Assembly: GCA_902801465.1 (NCBI GenBank)
Contig: CADCIH010000010.1
Location: forward strand, 31,210 to 95,209
Length of the DNA: 64,000 nucleotides
Source of the DNA: an uncultured Bacteroidia bacterium
GTDB taxonomy: Bacteria > Bacteroidota > Bacteroidia > Bacteroidales > F082
Direction of reading: 5' to 3'
How positions within the stretch are numbered: the stretch's first letter is position 1; the number at the start of each line of letters is the position of its first letter. Position numbers and translations under genes: made by a program. This document shows, in pieces, positions 16,958 to 27,034 of this stretch. The notes beneath the pieces were generated by a model. It was not told the origin of the DNA and ran no database searches. It saw nothing but the letters and a program-made list of their open reading frames with translations.

Positions 16958-17989
16958 ATGAACAGCAATCTGGATCCTTCTGGTTCCCATCTGTCCAAGG
17001 CTGAAAAAGACCTTGAGAACGTCCTTCGCCCCGACGCCTTCAGCAGCTTCGCGGGACAGGAGAAGGTCGTGGAGAACCTGCGTGTCTTTGTGAAGGCCGC
17101 CGCACAGCGTGGCGAAGCACTCGACCATACGCTTCTGTATGGCCCCCCGGGATTGGGCAAGACAACGCTCTCGCACATCATCGCACACGAATTGGGAGTC
17201 AACATGAAGATGACTTCGGGTCCAGTGCTCGACAAGCCAGGCAACCTTGCAGGTCTGCTCACCAGCTTGGAACCCAACGACGTGCTTTTCATCGATGAGA
17301 TACATCGCCTCAGCCCCGTGGTGGAAGAATACCTCTATTCAGCCATGGAGGACTATCGCATCGACATCATGATTGAGACGGGTCCCAACGCCCGTAGCAT
17401 CCAGATCGCCTTGAATCCCTTCACCTTGATTGGCGCGACCACCCGCTCGGGCCTGCTTACGGCACCCTTGCGCTCCCGTTTCGGCATCAAGCAACGTCTT
17501 GAATATTACGATGCCAAGACCCTCATGGGCATCGTGAAACGCTCGGCCAGTATCCTACAAGTGCCTATCGACGATACCGCCGCTTACGAGATAGCCCGTC
17601 GTAGCCGTGGCACACCTCGTATTGCCAATTTATTGCTCCGTCGTATCCGTGACTTCGCCCAGATCAAAGGCGATGGCAACATCAATGTGGAGATAGCCCG
17701 CTTCGGTCTGTCGGCACTCAACGTGGATGAGCATGGTCTTGATGACATGGATAACAGGATACTCAACACAATTATAGAAAAATTTAAAGGTGGCCCCGTG
17801 GGTGTCAAGACCATCGCCACGGCAGTGGGGGAGGACGCTGGCACCATCGAAGAGGTTTATGAGCCCTTCCTCATTCAGGAAGGCTACCTGATGCGCACAC
17901 CGAGAGGCCGTGAATGTACGGACCTCGCCTACAAACATTTAGGGAAAAAACGCTTTTCCAAAACCGGAGAAATGGAACTGTTTAATTAA
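16958..17989 (+). CDS. ruvB: Holliday junction branch migration helicase RuvB
   Basis: AAA+ motor of the RuvAB complex. 343 residues: Walker [10 protein letters not shown] (62-70), Walker B LFIDEIH, sensor GATTRSG, arginine-finger region PLRSRFG, and C-terminal winged helix ([33 protein letters not shown]). Partner ruvA is at 7725. Confidence 0.97.
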   Translation: MNSNLDPSGSHLSKAEKDLENVLRPDAFSSFAGQEKVVENLRVFVKAAAQRGEALDHTLLYGPPGLGKTTLSHIIAHELGVNMKMTSGPVLDKPGNLAGLLTSLEPNDVLFIDEIHRLSPVVEEYLYSAMEDYRIDIMIETGPNARSIQIALNPFTLIGATTRSGLLTAPLRSRFGIKQRLEYYDAKTLMGIVKRSASILQVPIDDTAAYEIARRSRGTPRIANLLLRRIRDFAQIKGDGNINVEIARFGLSALNVDEHGLDDMDNRILNTIIEKFKGGPVGVKTIATAVGEDAGTIEEVYEPFLIQEGYLMRTPRGRECTDLAYKHLGKKRFSKTGEMELFN

Positions 17990-18088
17990 GAATTAAGAAT
18001 TAGGAATTCGGAATTCGGAATTTAGAGGGAGCGGGGTAGACATCTCTAAATTCTAAATTCTTAATTCTTAATTCCGCATTCCTAATTC
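17990..18088. repeat. Imperfect inverted repeat of heptamers between convergent ruvB and rpoN
   Basis: The left arm is a run of 7-mers (AATTAAG, AATTAGG, AATTCGG, AATTTAG), and the right arm holds their complements (CTAAATT, CTTAATT, CCTAATT) around a GC-rich centre (GGGAGCGGGGTAGACA). It can fold into a long imperfect hairpin and may be the shared terminator, but it belongs to the heptad family seen elsewhere in the window. Confidence 0.7.
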
Positions 18089-19621
18089 TCAAAGCTCTTT
18101 CCTGAGTCTCGCTACGGGAATCCCCAGTTGTTCTCTGTATTTTGCCACGGTGCGACGGGCAATGGGGTAGCCCTTCTCTTTCAGGATGTTCATCAACTCC
18201 TCGTCGGTGAGAGGCTTCGACTTGTCCTCTTCCTCCACACAGTCCGTCAAAATCTTCTTGATCTCGCGGGTGGAGACTTCCTCGCCCTCTTCGTTGGTGA
18301 TACCCTCGCTAAAGAAGGTCTTCAATAAGAAGGTGCCGTAAGGAGTCTGCACGTATTTGCTGTTGGCCACGCGCGAGATGGTAGAGATGTCCAACCCGAC
18401 TTTCTCGGCGATGTCCTTCAAGATCATGGGCTTCAGCTTGGTGTCGTCGCCAGTGAGGAAATACTCGCGCTGCATGTCCATGATGGCCTTCATGGTGATA
18501 TATAAGGTGTGCTGACGCTGCTTGATGGCGTCGATGAACCACTTGGCGCTGTCGATCTTCTGGCGAACGAAGGTGGCTGCCTCCTGCATGCTGCGTGACT
18601 CTTTCCCTTTTGAGAAATCTTCAAGCATCTTGACGTACTGCTTGCTGATCTTTAACTCGGGGTTGTTGCGTCCATCCAGTGAGAGTTCCAAATCACTATC
18701 CTTGATAGTGATGAAGAAATCAGGCGTGATATAATGGCTGACCACGGCGCCAGAGGTCGAGGTGTCGCCCGGCTTGGGGTTCAGCTTCAGGATCTCGTCC
18801 AAAGCGGCCTTGAGGTCGCGGTTGGAGGCGCCAGTCTTCTTTGCTATCTTGTCGTAGTGCTTCTTGGTAAACTCATCGAAACAGTCCTTGATGATGGTGA
18901 TGCAGAGCTTGTAGTCATTGTAGGGGTTTTCCTCTTGCAGGCGCTCCAGTTGGATCAACAGGCATTCCTGAAGGTCGGTGGCTCCGATGCCAGGTGGATC
19001 GAGATGTTGAACCACTTTGAGCACTTTCTTCACTTCTTCTTCGGTGGTCTCCACGTTCATCGTAAACAGCAGGTCATCGACCAAGTTGGCGATGGGACGG
19101 CTCAGGTATCCGTTGTCGTCGAGGTTGCCGATGATGACTTCGCCGATGATCTCCTCTTCCTCGGTCAGGTCGTGATAGCCCAACTGTTGGATGAGATAGT
19201 CTTGGAACGAATCCTGATGGACGATGGGGGCCTGGTAGTCCTCATCGTCGGCACTGTGGTTGTTGATGTGCGACTTGTAAGCGTAGTCGTATTCGTCCTC
19301 GTCAGGCAGATAGTCGGTCAGGTCAAAGTCGTCATCCTTGCTGCGGATGGGGTCGTCGTCGTTGTAATCGTCGTTCTCGCCATTGTCGCCGCCATCACCT
19401 TCATCCTCGTAGCCGTTGTCGTCAAGACTCTCGCTATCGTTGGTGGACTCGTTGTCTTCTTCGCCTACGGTGTCTTCCAATGCGGGGTTGGCCTCGATCT
19501 CCTCTTTGATGCGTTGCTCGAGTTCAATTAATGGCAGTTGCAGCAGCTTCATCAGCTGAATCTGCTGTGGCGAGAGCTTCAGCTCTTGTCTTTGTACCTG
19601 TGTTAACCTCTGATCCGACAT
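18089..19621 (-). CDS. rpoN: RNA polymerase sigma-54 factor
   Basis: Alternative sigma factor that needs AAA+ activators and reads -24/-12 promoters. 510 residues: Gln-rich activator-interaction region I (QRQELKLSPQQIQLMKLLQLP), an unusually long acidic region II (about residues 50-135, mostly Asp/Glu/Asn), the core-binding region (DLQECLLIQL), a helix-turn-helix (DISTISRVANSKYVQTPYG) and the RpoN box ARRTVAKYRE. Downstream of asnS with a 28-bp heptad spacer, so probably co-transcribed. Two sigma-54-like promoters are proposed at 60.5 and 61.6 kb. Confidence 0.96.
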   Translation of the reverse strand: MSDQRLTQVQRQELKLSPQQIQLMKLLQLPLIELEQRIKEEIEANPALEDTVGEEDNESTNDSESLDDNGYEDEGDGGDNGENDDYNDDDPIRSKDDDFDLTDYLPDEDEYDYAYKSHINNHSADDEDYQAPIVHQDSFQDYLIQQLGYHDLTEEEEIIGEVIIGNLDDNGYLSRPIANLVDDLLFTMNVETTEEEVKKVLKVVQHLDPPGIGATDLQECLLIQLERLQEENPYNDYKLCITIIKDCFDEFTKKHYDKIAKKTGASNRDLKAALDEILKLNPKPGDTSTSGAVVSHYITPDFFITIKDSDLELSLDGRNNPELKISKQYVKMLEDFSKGKESRSMQEAATFVRQKIDSAKWFIDAIKQRQHTLYITMKAIMDMQREYFLTGDDTKLKPMILKDIAEKVGLDISTISRVANSKYVQTPYGTFLLKTFFSEGITNEEGEEVSTREIKKILTDCVEEEDKSKPLTDEELMNILKEKGYPIARRTVAKYREQLGIPVARLRKEL

Positions 19622-19649
19622 CTCTAAATTCTAAATTCTAAATTCTAAA
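19622..19649. repeat. Four exact heptamers between asnS and rpoN
   Basis: The 28-bp spacer between the asnS stop and rpoN start is four 7-mers of the TCTAAAT type. Nothing else lies in it. Confidence 0.85.
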
Positions 19650-21089
19650 TTAGTAAAGACAGTTCTTGGGTGTTCTCGGGAACGGAATGACGTCCCTGAT
19701 GTTCGTCATTCCTGTGACGAAGAGCAGCAGGCGCTCAAAGCCGAGTCCGTAACCGGAGTGCGGCACGGAACCGAAGCGACGGCTGTCGAGATACCAGTTC
19801 ATCGACTCCTCGGGGATGCCCACCTCGTGCATGCGGTCGAGCAACTTGTTGATGTCGGTCTCGCGCTCCGAGCCGCCGATGATCTCGCCGATGCCGGGGA
19901 AGAGCACGTCCATGGCACGGACGGTCTTGCCGTCTTCGTTTTGTTTCATATAGAAAGCCTTGATCTCCTTCGGATAGTCGGTCAGGATGACAGGTTTCTT
20001 GAAGTGCTTCTCCACGAGGTAACGCTCGTGCTCCGACTGAAGGTCGATGCCCCAGCCTGTGACGGGATACTGGAACTTGCCCTTCTTGTTGTAGTTCGAG
20101 TTGTGCAGGATGTCGATGGCCTCGGTGTAGGTGAGGCGGACGAACTCATGCTCGAGCACGAAGTGAAGCTTGCTGATGAGTTCCATAGACTTCTCCTCCT
20201 CTTTCTTGCCCTTCTCCTCGTCTTGCAGACGCTTGCTGAGGAACTGGAGGTCATCCATGTTGTTGTCCAAAGCGTATTGGATCAAGTATTTCAGCATTTC
20301 CTCGGCGAGGTCCATGTTGTCAGTGATGTCGTAGAAAGCCATCTCCGGCTCGATCATCCAGAACTCGGCCAGGTGGCGTGTGGTGTTGGAGTTCTCGGCA
20401 CGGAAGGTGGGACCGAAGGTGTAGATCTTACCCAAAGCCGTGGCTGCCAACTCGCCTTCGAGCTGGCCCGATACGGTGAGGTTGGTCGACTTGCCGAAGA
20501 AGTCTTGCTTGTAGTCGATGTTGCCTTGCTCATCGCGGGGCGGGTTGTTGAGGTCCAAAGTGGTCACCTGGAACATCTCGCCGGCACCTTCGGCGTCCGA
20601 AGCGGTGATCAAAGGCGTATGGATGTTGTAGAAACCTCTTTCGGTGAAGAACTTGTGGATGGCGAAAACCATGGCGTGGCGCAGGCGCATCACGGCACCG
20701 AAGGTGTTGGTGCGGAAACGCAGATGGGCGATGTCGCGCAGGAACTCCAAGGAGTGTTTCTTGGGTTGCAACGGATACTCATCAGGGTTGGCAGGACCGA
20801 ACAGGCCGATTTCCTTCACGGAGAGTTCCACGGCCTGACCGCTTCCCATGGAGGCGACCAAGACGCCTTTAGCCCAAAGCGAGGCACCGGCATGCATCAA
20901 TGCCAGATTCTCCTCGGGGATGACGTTCAGGTCGATGACCAGTTGGAGGTTGTTGATGGTGGAGCCGTCGTTCAAGGCGATGAAAGCCACATTCTTGCTG
21001 CCGCGTTTGTTACGCACCCAGCCCATTACGGTAATCTCTTCTTCCGAAGCCTGCATCTGCAAGGCTTGCTTGATTTCTACTCTTTTCAC
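19650..21089 (-). CDS. asnS: Asparaginyl-tRNA synthetase
   Basis: Class IIb aminoacyl-tRNA synthetase. 479 residues from a GTG start at 21089 ([19 protein letters not shown]). N-terminal OB-fold ([23 protein letters not shown]), motif 2 [22 protein letters not shown], motif 3 [16 protein letters not shown]. The open frame runs on to 21614, but the extra 175 codons are antisense to the DAHP synthase gene and lie beyond the promoter box at 21113-21120, so I reject them. An ATG at residue 12 is too late, since it would clip the OB fold. Confidence 0.94.
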   Translation of the reverse strand: MKRVEIKQALQMQASEEEITVMGWVRNKRGSKNVAFIALNDGSTINNLQLVIDLNVIPEENLALMHAGASLWAKGVLVASMGSGQAVELSVKEIGLFGPANPDEYPLQPKKHSLEFLRDIAHLRFRTNTFGAVMRLRHAMVFAIHKFFTERGFYNIHTPLITASDAEGAGEMFQVTTLDLNNPPRDEQGNIDYKQDFFGKSTNLTVSGQLEGELAATALGKIYTFGPTFRAENSNTTRHLAEFWMIEPEMAFYDITDNMDLAEEMLKYLIQYALDNNMDDLQFLSKRLQDEEKGKKEEEKSMELISKLHFVLEHEFVRLTYTEAIDILHNSNYNKKGKFQYPVTGWGIDLQSEHERYLVEKHFKKPVILTDYPKEIKAFYMKQNEDGKTVRAMDVLFPGIGEIIGGSERETDINKLLDRMHEVGIPEESMNWYLDSRRFGSVPHSGYGLGFERLLLFVTGMTNIRDVIPFPRTPKNCLY

Positions 21090-21112
21090 AGTATTAAGTT
21101 TTAAACAAAGTG

Positions 21113-21160
21113 CAAAGTTATGAAAAAAACGTGAATTCGGATTAAAATGTTGTACTTTTG
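21113..21160. promoter_or_regulatory. Divergent -7 boxes for asnS and the DAHP synthase gene
   Basis: Minus strand TAACTTTG at 21113-21120 for asnS; plus strand TACTTTTG at 21153-21160, only 5 bp before the DAHP synthase ATG at 21166, which would give a nearly leaderless mRNA. Confidence 0.45.
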
Positions 21161-21165
21161 CAACC

Positions 21166-22182
21166 ATGAAAAAACCAATCATCATCGCGGGCCCTTGTAG
21201 CGTTGAAAACGAGGAACAAATGCTCCTCACCGCCCGAGCCTTGGCCAAGATCCCAGGCTTGTCGTTCCTTCGTGGCGGAGTCTGGAAACCACGCACCCGT
21301 CCTGAAGCCTTTGAGGGCAGGGGAGAAGAGGGCCTGAAATGGCTGCGTGAAGCCAAACTTGAAACAGGCTTGCCCATCGTCACCGAAGTGGCTACCCCCG
21401 AACATGTTGAACTGGCTTTGCGATATGAGGTGGATGCGCTCTGGATTGGTGCGCGCACCGTGGTTAACCCCTTCTCCGTGCAACAGTTGGCCGATGCTTT
21501 GAATGGCCTCGACATCCCTGTGTTCATCAAAAACCCCGTCTCTCCCGACTTGAACCTGTGGATAGGGGCCTTTGAACGTTTCCAAAAAGCGGGGCTGACA
21601 CGGCTGTCAGCCATACATCGAGGCTTCTCATATTATAAGGAGTCGCCTTACCGCAATTTCCCGATGTGGGAGATCGCCATCGAACTCAAACGTTTGCTCG
21701 ACGTGCCTGTCATAACCGATATCAGCCATATCTGCGGCAATCGGGTGTTGCTCCGCGACACCGCCCAAAAGTCGTTGGACCTGGCTTTCGACGGTCTGAT
21801 GGTGGAATGTCATCACGACCCCGACCATGCGCTTACCGATGCTGCCCAACAGATCACCCCATCGGCGCTGCAAGACATGCTTGAGTCGTTGACACCCCGC
21901 ACCCAGCATGCCGATAGCGACGATCCGGTGCTGGCCGCCCTTCGAAGCGAGATCGACGATATTGACGATGAACTGCTTCAGTTGTTGGCCCGACGGATGA
22001 ACGTCTCAAGCCAGATAGGGGAGTACAAGCGGCAACATGGCTTGACCGTGGTTCAAATGGACCGCTGGAAACGGATTCTGTCAGAACATCTTGAGACAGG
22101 GTCACGACTTGGCCTGTCAAAGGAACTGATAGAAAAAGTGTTTGAGGATATTCACCAAGCCTCCATCAAGCGTCAATTATAG
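21166..22182 (+). CDS. Bifunctional DAHP synthase / chorismate mutase
   Basis: First step of the shikimate pathway (PEP + erythrose-4-phosphate to DAHP) fused to chorismate mutase, the branch to Phe/Tyr. 338 residues: residues 1-245 are an AroG-beta/KdsA-type TIM barrel ([38 protein letters not shown]), and 255-335 an AroQ-type mutase helix bundle ([23 protein letters not shown]). The fusion is common in Bacteroidota and allows feedback through the mutase domain. The last 10 bp overlap the convergent lipoprotein gene. Confidence 0.93.
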   Translation: MKKPIIIAGPCSVENEEQMLLTARALAKIPGLSFLRGGVWKPRTRPEAFEGRGEEGLKWLREAKLETGLPIVTEVATPEHVELALRYEVDALWIGARTVVNPFSVQQLADALNGLDIPVFIKNPVSPDLNLWIGAFERFQKAGLTRLSAIHRGFSYYKESPYRNFPMWEIAIELKRLLDVPVITDISHICGNRVLLRDTAQKSLDLAFDGLMVECHHDPDHALTDAAQQITPSALQDMLESLTPRTQHADSDDPVLAALRSEIDDIDDELLQLLARRMNVSSQIGEYKRQHGLTVVQMDRWKRILSEHLETGSRLGLSKELIEKVFEDIHQASIKRQL

Positions 22183-22661
22183 ATGCGCAACGCGGTCCCG
22201 TCAAATACCGTGTGGTATTGGATCAGAGGATAAATGGTTGTTTCTGTGGAGAATGTGGGAACCATCCCGTGGGCCTCGTCGATGATGATGTCGCCATTTA
22301 AGATATTGTAGAAGGCGTTGTTGCAATGGTCCACCACAAAGATGCCGTCCTCGACCACCAAACGGGTGCAGTTGCCATCGTCGTCACAACAGGCGTTCGG
22401 GTAGTTGGGTGGGAGTCGGTCGTAAGCCAAGAACTCGTCCATTGATTTCCGGTATACGATGATCCCGCGGCTGGTGCTCAAGGGGTCGGAAGTGTAATAC
22501 TTGACGCCACTCACCGTATTCAGCTCATACTCATGCATGGAGTTGGGGTAGATGGTGAAATTGATGATGGCGTTGGGATAGTAGGGGTTTACCGGATATT
22601 TCCTGCATCCTTGGAAAACCATGGCGGAAAGGAGAATCGATAAAAAGATGGCTTTTTTCAT
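22173..22661 (-). CDS. Lipoprotein with a degenerate Rieske-like fold (tentative)
   Basis: 162 residues, lipoprotein signal with lipobox VFQGC (Cys19). The C-terminal half (LVVEDGIFVVDHCNNAFYNILNGDII ... [18 protein letters not shown]) follows the order of Rieske ferredoxin domains: second metal loop, then G-x-x-P-L-x-x-Y, then a final strand. The Rieske ligand pairs C-x-H and C-x-x-H are absent; Cys91, Cys92, Cys98 and Cys113 remain. It may have lost the cluster or bind something else. Assignment is by eye only. Confidence 0.7.
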   Translation of the reverse strand: MKKAIFLSILLSAMVFQGCRKYPVNPYYPNAIINFTIYPNSMHEYELNTVSGVKYYTSDPLSTSRGIIVYRKSMDEFLAYDRLPPNYPNACCDDDGNCTRLVVEDGIFVVDHCNNAFYNILNGDIIIDEAHGMVPTFSTETTIYPLIQYHTVFDGTALRIYN

Positions 22662-22694
22662 GCAGCAAAGTTACTTGTTTTTCCTAAAATAACG

Positions 22695-22702
22695 TATCTT
22701 TG
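22695..22702 (+). promoter_or_regulatory. Putative -7 box for the small basic lipoprotein
   Basis: TATCTTTG with TTG 17 bp upstream (22675-22677); the ATG follows at 22724. Confidence 0.5.
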
Positions 22703-22723
22703 TAAGTTGATAATCGTCCAACA

Positions 22724-22969
22724 ATGAAAAGAATCACTGTTTTTTTGATGATATTGGTGCTGTTGTGTGCCGTTTCGTGTGCTTCCAGCCGCTCGAGTAG
22801 GGCCATGCGCAAGGCTGAGCGGATGATGGAGAAGCAGGAGCGGCAGGCCCAGAAGGAGTATGAGGACGCCAAGACGGCCCATTATAAGCACCAGGCACCC
22901 AAGACCAAGAAAATGATTCGAGAGGACCGTCGCAGGGCTCGGCGTCTCAACCGCAATCTCCGCCATTGA
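22724..22969 (+). CDS. Small basic lipoprotein, unknown function
   Basis: 81 residues: lipoprotein signal with lipobox AVSC (Cys19), then a Lys/Arg/Glu-rich helical stretch (RKAERMMEKQERQAQKEYED) and a very basic tail (MIREDRRRARRLNRNLRH). It resembles small Bacteroidales lipoproteins with a KTKKMMR-type tail; no function is known to me. The basic tail could bind peptidoglycan or LPS, which is speculation. Confidence 0.75.
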   Translation: MKRITVFLMILVLLCAVSCASSRSSRAMRKAERMMEKQERQAQKEYEDAKTAHYKHQAPKTKKMIREDRRRARRLNRNLRH

Positions 22970-23212
22970 CTTATATTAATATAAATAGGTGTAAGGGCCT
23001 CTGGAGGCAATTCAAAATTCCTTCAAAAACTTTTTCGTCAATCTCATAGTGTAAACCCTTAATTTTCATTGATTTCTAGAAATGTTAAAAATTTTATGAT
23101 TAAAAAAATAGCAGTAAAAAACAATTTTTCTTGTGTGCTTGGTAAAAAGTTTATAATTTTGATGGCTTTTTAGTGCAAATTAAATAGGAAGTATAACATA
23201 AAATCACAAGGT
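22970..23212. other. 243-bp AT-rich leader region before the TonB receptor operon
   Basis: Contains a 14-bp palindrome TTATATTAATATAA just after the lipoprotein stop and a small GCCTC/GAGGC hairpin. The rest is AT-rich with no ORF, and the operon promoter is at its 3' end. Confidence 0.6.
23131..23161 (+). promoter_or_regulatory. Promoter of the TonB receptor / T9SS cargo / PorV-like operon
   Basis: TTG at 23131-23133, 20-bp spacer, TAATTTTG at 23154-23161, giving a leader of roughly 45 nt before the ATG at 23213. Confidence 0.6.
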
Positions 23213-26200
23213 ATGTTTAGAAATTTACTAATGACCCTTGCAATTGTGATGGCTACATGCACTTTGGCTTTCGCGCAGCAAGGACGACTCAAAGGAAAGG
23301 TTACCGATGAAACGGGTGAGCCCGTATCGTTCGCAAACATCGTCCTCGAAAAAGGAGGAACGTTGATTGGCGGTGCGACTTCGGATTTCGACGGTAACTA
23401 CGACATCAACCCCATTCCTCCGGGAACGTATGATTTGAAGGCAACCTTCGTTGGTTACAACAATTATGTCCTGAATGGCATTATTATTCCGGCCAACAAG
23501 ATTACCGATTGGAACATCAAGATGCAGAGTGGAGCCATCAGCCTTTCGGAGGTCACGGTCATCGACTATGAGGTGCCGTTGATCTCGAAGGATAACACCA
23601 CTTCAGGTGCGTCCATCACCGCTGAGGAAATCGCCAAACTGCCTAACCGTTCCGCAACGGGTGTCGCATCCACCGTTGGTGGTGTGTTCTCCGCTGACGG
23701 TGAGGTCGGTAGCATCCGTGGTTCCCGTGAAGGTGCTGTGACCTACATCGACGGTGTGAAGGTTATCGGTAGCGGTAGCGTGCCTCAAAGCGCTATCGAC
23801 CAGGTGGACGTTATCTTGGGTGGTACCCCTGCCATGTACGGCGACGCCATGGGTGGTATCATCAACGTGACCACCAAAGGCCCCAGCCGTAAATTCGGTG
23901 CCGGTCTCGAACTCGAGACCTCAGTCGAAGGCTATGGCCGCAACCGTTTGGGCTTCAGTATCCAAGGTCCGTTGATCAAGGGTAAGAACGCTGAGACCGC
24001 CCTCCTGGGCTTCTTCCTCGCTGGTGACTTGGCCTACAATAAAGTAAGCTATCTCTCCGCCACTGGTTACTATACCGCCAAGGAAGATTGGCAACAGACC
24101 ATCGAGAATAACCCGCTCGTCCCCACCGGCATCGGCTCAGGTACCTATCAACAGGCTTCATTCACCAAGAAAGACGACCTGGTGTTTTCAAAGAACTCCA
24201 CCAATACGAGCAGCTACTCCGTGAACCTTTCCGGCAATATCAACGTCCGTACCACCGAGACCATCAACCTGACCTTCGGCGGATCCTACGTGCGTAGCCA
24301 CGGCCACAACTTCTCTCGTAGCTTCTCGTACTTCAATACAGCCAAGAACAGCCTCTATACCAACGAGACCATGCGTGGTTACGTCCGCTTCACCCAACGT
24401 TTCCCCACGGACCCCGAAAGCACCTCGCTGATTCGTAACTTCTACTACCAGATCCAAGCCGACTATACCAGATATGGCAGCGAAGACGGCGACCCCGACC
24501 TGTGGGACAACCTCTTCGCATACGGTAACTTGGGTAAGTTCACCACCTATAAGACCCCGACCTACCAACTCGGTAACGCCAACCACGTCTTCATGGGTGT
24601 TGACCAACAAGGCGACTCCATCTTCAGAAACTTCACCAACGTGATGGTGCTGAACTCATGGGACTATGACACCCTGGTGGAATTCCAAGCCTCCCAGTTC
24701 AACCCGCTGCTGGCCAAGTATACCTCCTCCGTGTATGACCTCTATAACACCTACGGAGCACAAGGCTATTTCGACAACTTCACCAACCTCCAACTCAACG
24801 GCGGTCTGCTGAACGGTCGTAACCCCAACTTAATCTATGGTATGTACGCCGTCCCCGGACGTATCATGTCGAACTACAGCAAATATGTCAGCGACCAGGT
24901 CTCACTCAACGTCAACGCCTCCATGACCATCGGTAACGGCGAGAGCTCACACGAAGTGAAACTCGGTTTCCAATACGAACAACAGAACTCCAGCGGCATG
25001 AGCTACAGCACCGACTACTGGACCCTCATGCGCGGCCTCGTGAACTCACATATCCAAGAGCTGGATATGGCCAACCCCTACGCCACCAGCTACGACGGCT
25101 TCGTGGATACCGTCAGATACCACAGATTCTACGACGGCGACAACCAGTTCGTGTTCGATATCAACCTGCGTAAAGCCATCGGCCTCGATGTGACAGGTAC
25201 CGACTATATCCTCATCGACTCCTATGACTTCAACGACAACTCCATCCTTTATTACGATGAAGATGGTGTGATGCATAAAGGCTATGTCAAAGGCGGCCTC
25301 GATATCAGCATGTTCGCTCCCGATGAACTGACCCGCGACGGTAACCTCTATGTCTCCTACTACGGTTATAGCTACGACGGTAAAAAACATGGCTGGGGCA
25401 ACCGTCCTACCCTCGATGACTTCTTCACCGAGACCATGACCGACGACAATGGCAATACCTTCTTCTCACGCCCCGTCGCCTCTAGCCAACCGATCTACAC
25501 CGCTGGTTATATCCAAGACAAGTTCGCATTCAAAGACCTGATCTTCCAGATCGGTATCCGTGCCGACCGCTTCGATGCCAACCAGAAAGTGCTGAAAGAC
25601 CCGTTCATCCTTTACGACTATAACACTGTCGGTGATCTGCGTACCAATGGTCAAATCGCACTTCCTACCGGCGAAAGCGTCGCCATCCCGAGCAATATCG
25701 GTGACGATTACGCAATCTATATCAATAGCCTCAACGACATCAACGAGATCACCGGTTTCCGTAGCGGTACCACCTGGTACAACGCCGAAGGCGCCATCGT
25801 GACTTCACCGACCGCTCTGGCCAGAGGCGGCACCAACCCCACCCCGTGGGTCAAACATGCCGACCAACAGAGAGTCACCACCGAGTCATTCGAAGACTAC
25901 AAACCTTCTTGGACCTTCATGCCTCGTATCTCGTTCTCATTCCCGATTTCCGACGAAGCCCTGTTCTTCGCTCACTATGACGTTCTGACTCAACGTCCCT
26001 CGAGCTCCTACTTCGTCACCCCGCTCGACTACTACTACTTCAATGAAGGATCCGGCTCCATCGCCAACCCGAACCTGAAGCCCATGCAGACCGTCGACTA
26101 TGAACTCGGTTTCACCCAGAAGATCAACAACACCTCTTCGTTCACCATCACGGCCTACTACCGCGAAATCCGCAATATGATTCAGATGTACCGCCTCAAC

Positions 26201-26992
26201 GGTGCCTATCCGAAGCCCTACACTTCCTATAGCAACCTCGACTTCGGTACCACCAAGGGTCTCACCGCCGAATACGACCTGCGTAGAACCAAGAACGTCC
26301 GTGTCCGTGCCAACTACACCTTGCAGTATGCAAGCATGACCGGCGCCTCTTCTTCCACCGCTTCCGCTCTGATCGCCGCTGGTGTGCCTAACCTGAGATC
26401 AACCTTCCCGACCGGCTTCGACCGCCGTCACGCCATCAGCCTTACCGTTGACTATCGCTTCGGCCGCGGCAAGAAGTATGACGGTCCCGTCATCAACCGT
26501 GAGAAGTCAGGCAAGTCACCCATCCAGCTGCTCGCCGATGCCGGTGTCTCCATGACCGTGACTGGTGGTTCCGGTGCTCCTTACACCGCCGCCCGTGAGG
26601 TCATCTCCCCGCTCTCCGGTGGTAACAGCCTGCTCGAAGGTACTTACTTCGGCTCCAGAATGCCCGCCTCCTTCAAGATCGACCTCCGTGCCGACAAGGA
26701 CTTCGCTGTCACCCTCGGTGGTAAGAAAGAAGGACAGACTGGTCATGAGGCTTACTTCAATGTCTATGTCAATGTGACCAACCTCCTCAACGCCAAGAAC
26801 ATCCTGGGCGTCTACAACGCAACCGGCGATCCTGACGACGATGGTTACCTCACTTCTTCGAAGTATCAACAGGAAATCCTCAACCAGTTGGATCCCGAAG
26901 CATTCATCCAGATGTACCAGATCTACGTCAACAACGGCGGCCACTACTCAACGCCTCGTCAGATTAAGATCGGTGCCAGCTTTAACTTCTAA
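23213..26992 (+). CDS. TonB-dependent receptor with CarboxypepD_reg-like N-domain
   Basis: 1259-residue outer-membrane receptor. Signal peptide MFRNLLMTLAIVMATCTLAFA; residues about 25-110 form a carboxypeptidase-regulatory-like domain (LKGKVTDETGEPVSFANIVLE); the plug follows (LPNRSATGVASTVGG, GSIRGSREGAVTYIDGVKV, GGTPAMYGDAMGGIINVTTKG); the rest is a 22-strand type barrel ending in Phe (KIGASFNF). No SusD homologue adjoins it, so it is not a classical polysaccharide locus; instead a T9SS cargo and a PorV paralogue follow on the same strand. C-ending codons (AAC, ACC, GAC) are very frequent, suggesting high expression. The ligand is unknown. Confidence 0.93.
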   Translation: MFRNLLMTLAIVMATCTLAFAQQGRLKGKVTDETGEPVSFANIVLEKGGTLIGGATSDFDGNYDINPIPPGTYDLKATFVGYNNYVLNGIIIPANKITDWNIKMQSGAISLSEVTVIDYEVPLISKDNTTSGASITAEEIAKLPNRSATGVASTVGGVFSADGEVGSIRGSREGAVTYIDGVKVIGSGSVPQSAIDQVDVILGGTPAMYGDAMGGIINVTTKGPSRKFGAGLELETSVEGYGRNRLGFSIQGPLIKGKNAETALLGFFLAGDLAYNKVSYLSATGYYTAKEDWQQTIENNPLVPTGIGSGTYQQASFTKKDDLVFSKNSTNTSSYSVNLSGNINVRTTETINLTFGGSYVRSHGHNFSRSFSYFNTAKNSLYTNETMRGYVRFTQRFPTDPESTSLIRNFYYQIQADYTRYGSEDGDPDLWDNLFAYGNLGKFTTYKTPTYQLGNANHVFMGVDQQGDSIFRNFTNVMVLNSWDYDTLVEFQASQFNPLLAKYTSSVYDLYNTYGAQGYFDNFTNLQLNGGLLNGRNPNLIYGMYAVPGRIMSNYSKYVSDQVSLNVNASMTIGNGESSHEVKLGFQYEQQNSSGMSYSTDYWTLMRGLVNSHIQELDMANPYATSYDGFVDTVRYHRFYDGDNQFVFDINLRKAIGLDVTGTDYILIDSYDFNDNSILYYDEDGVMHKGYVKGGLDISMFAPDELTRDGNLYVSYYGYSYDGKKHGWGNRPTLDDFFTETMTDDNGNTFFSRPVASSQPIYTAGYIQDKFAFKDLIFQIGIRADRFDANQKVLKDPFILYDYNTVGDLRTNGQIALPTGESVAIPSNIGDDYAIYINSLNDINEITGFRSGTTWYNAEGAIVTSPTALARGGTNPTPWVKHADQQRVTTESFEDYKPSWTFMPRISFSFPISDEALFFAHYDVLTQRPSSSYFVTPLDYYYFNEGSGSIANPNLKPMQTVDYELGFTQKINNTSSFTITAYYREIRNMIQMYRLNGAYPKPYTSYSNLDFGTTKGLTAEYDLRRTKNVRVRANYTLQYASMTGASSSTASALIAAGVPNLRSTFPTGFDRRHAISLTVDYRFGRGKKYDGPVINREKSGKSPIQLLADAGVSMTVTGGSGAPYTAAREVISPLSGGNSLLEGTYFGSRMPASFKIDLRADKDFAVTLGGKKEGQTGHEAYFNVYVNVTNLLNAKNILGVYNATGDPDDDGYLTSSKYQQEILNQLDPEAFIQMYQIYVNNGGHYSTPRQIKIGASFNF

Positions 26993-27034
26993 TGAAAGAT
27001 GATGGTTGAATTTAATAGAATAATATCAGATAAT

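Noticed and set aside
19758-21104. 448-codon open frame antisense to asnS
   Set aside because: Exact antisense of a strongly conserved gene, no promoter or family features; the frame stays open because of the C/G-rich third positions of asnS.
21090-21614. 175-codon N-terminal extension of asnS
   Set aside because: Antisense to the DAHP synthase gene and upstream of the asnS promoter box; family alignment starts near the GTG at 21089.
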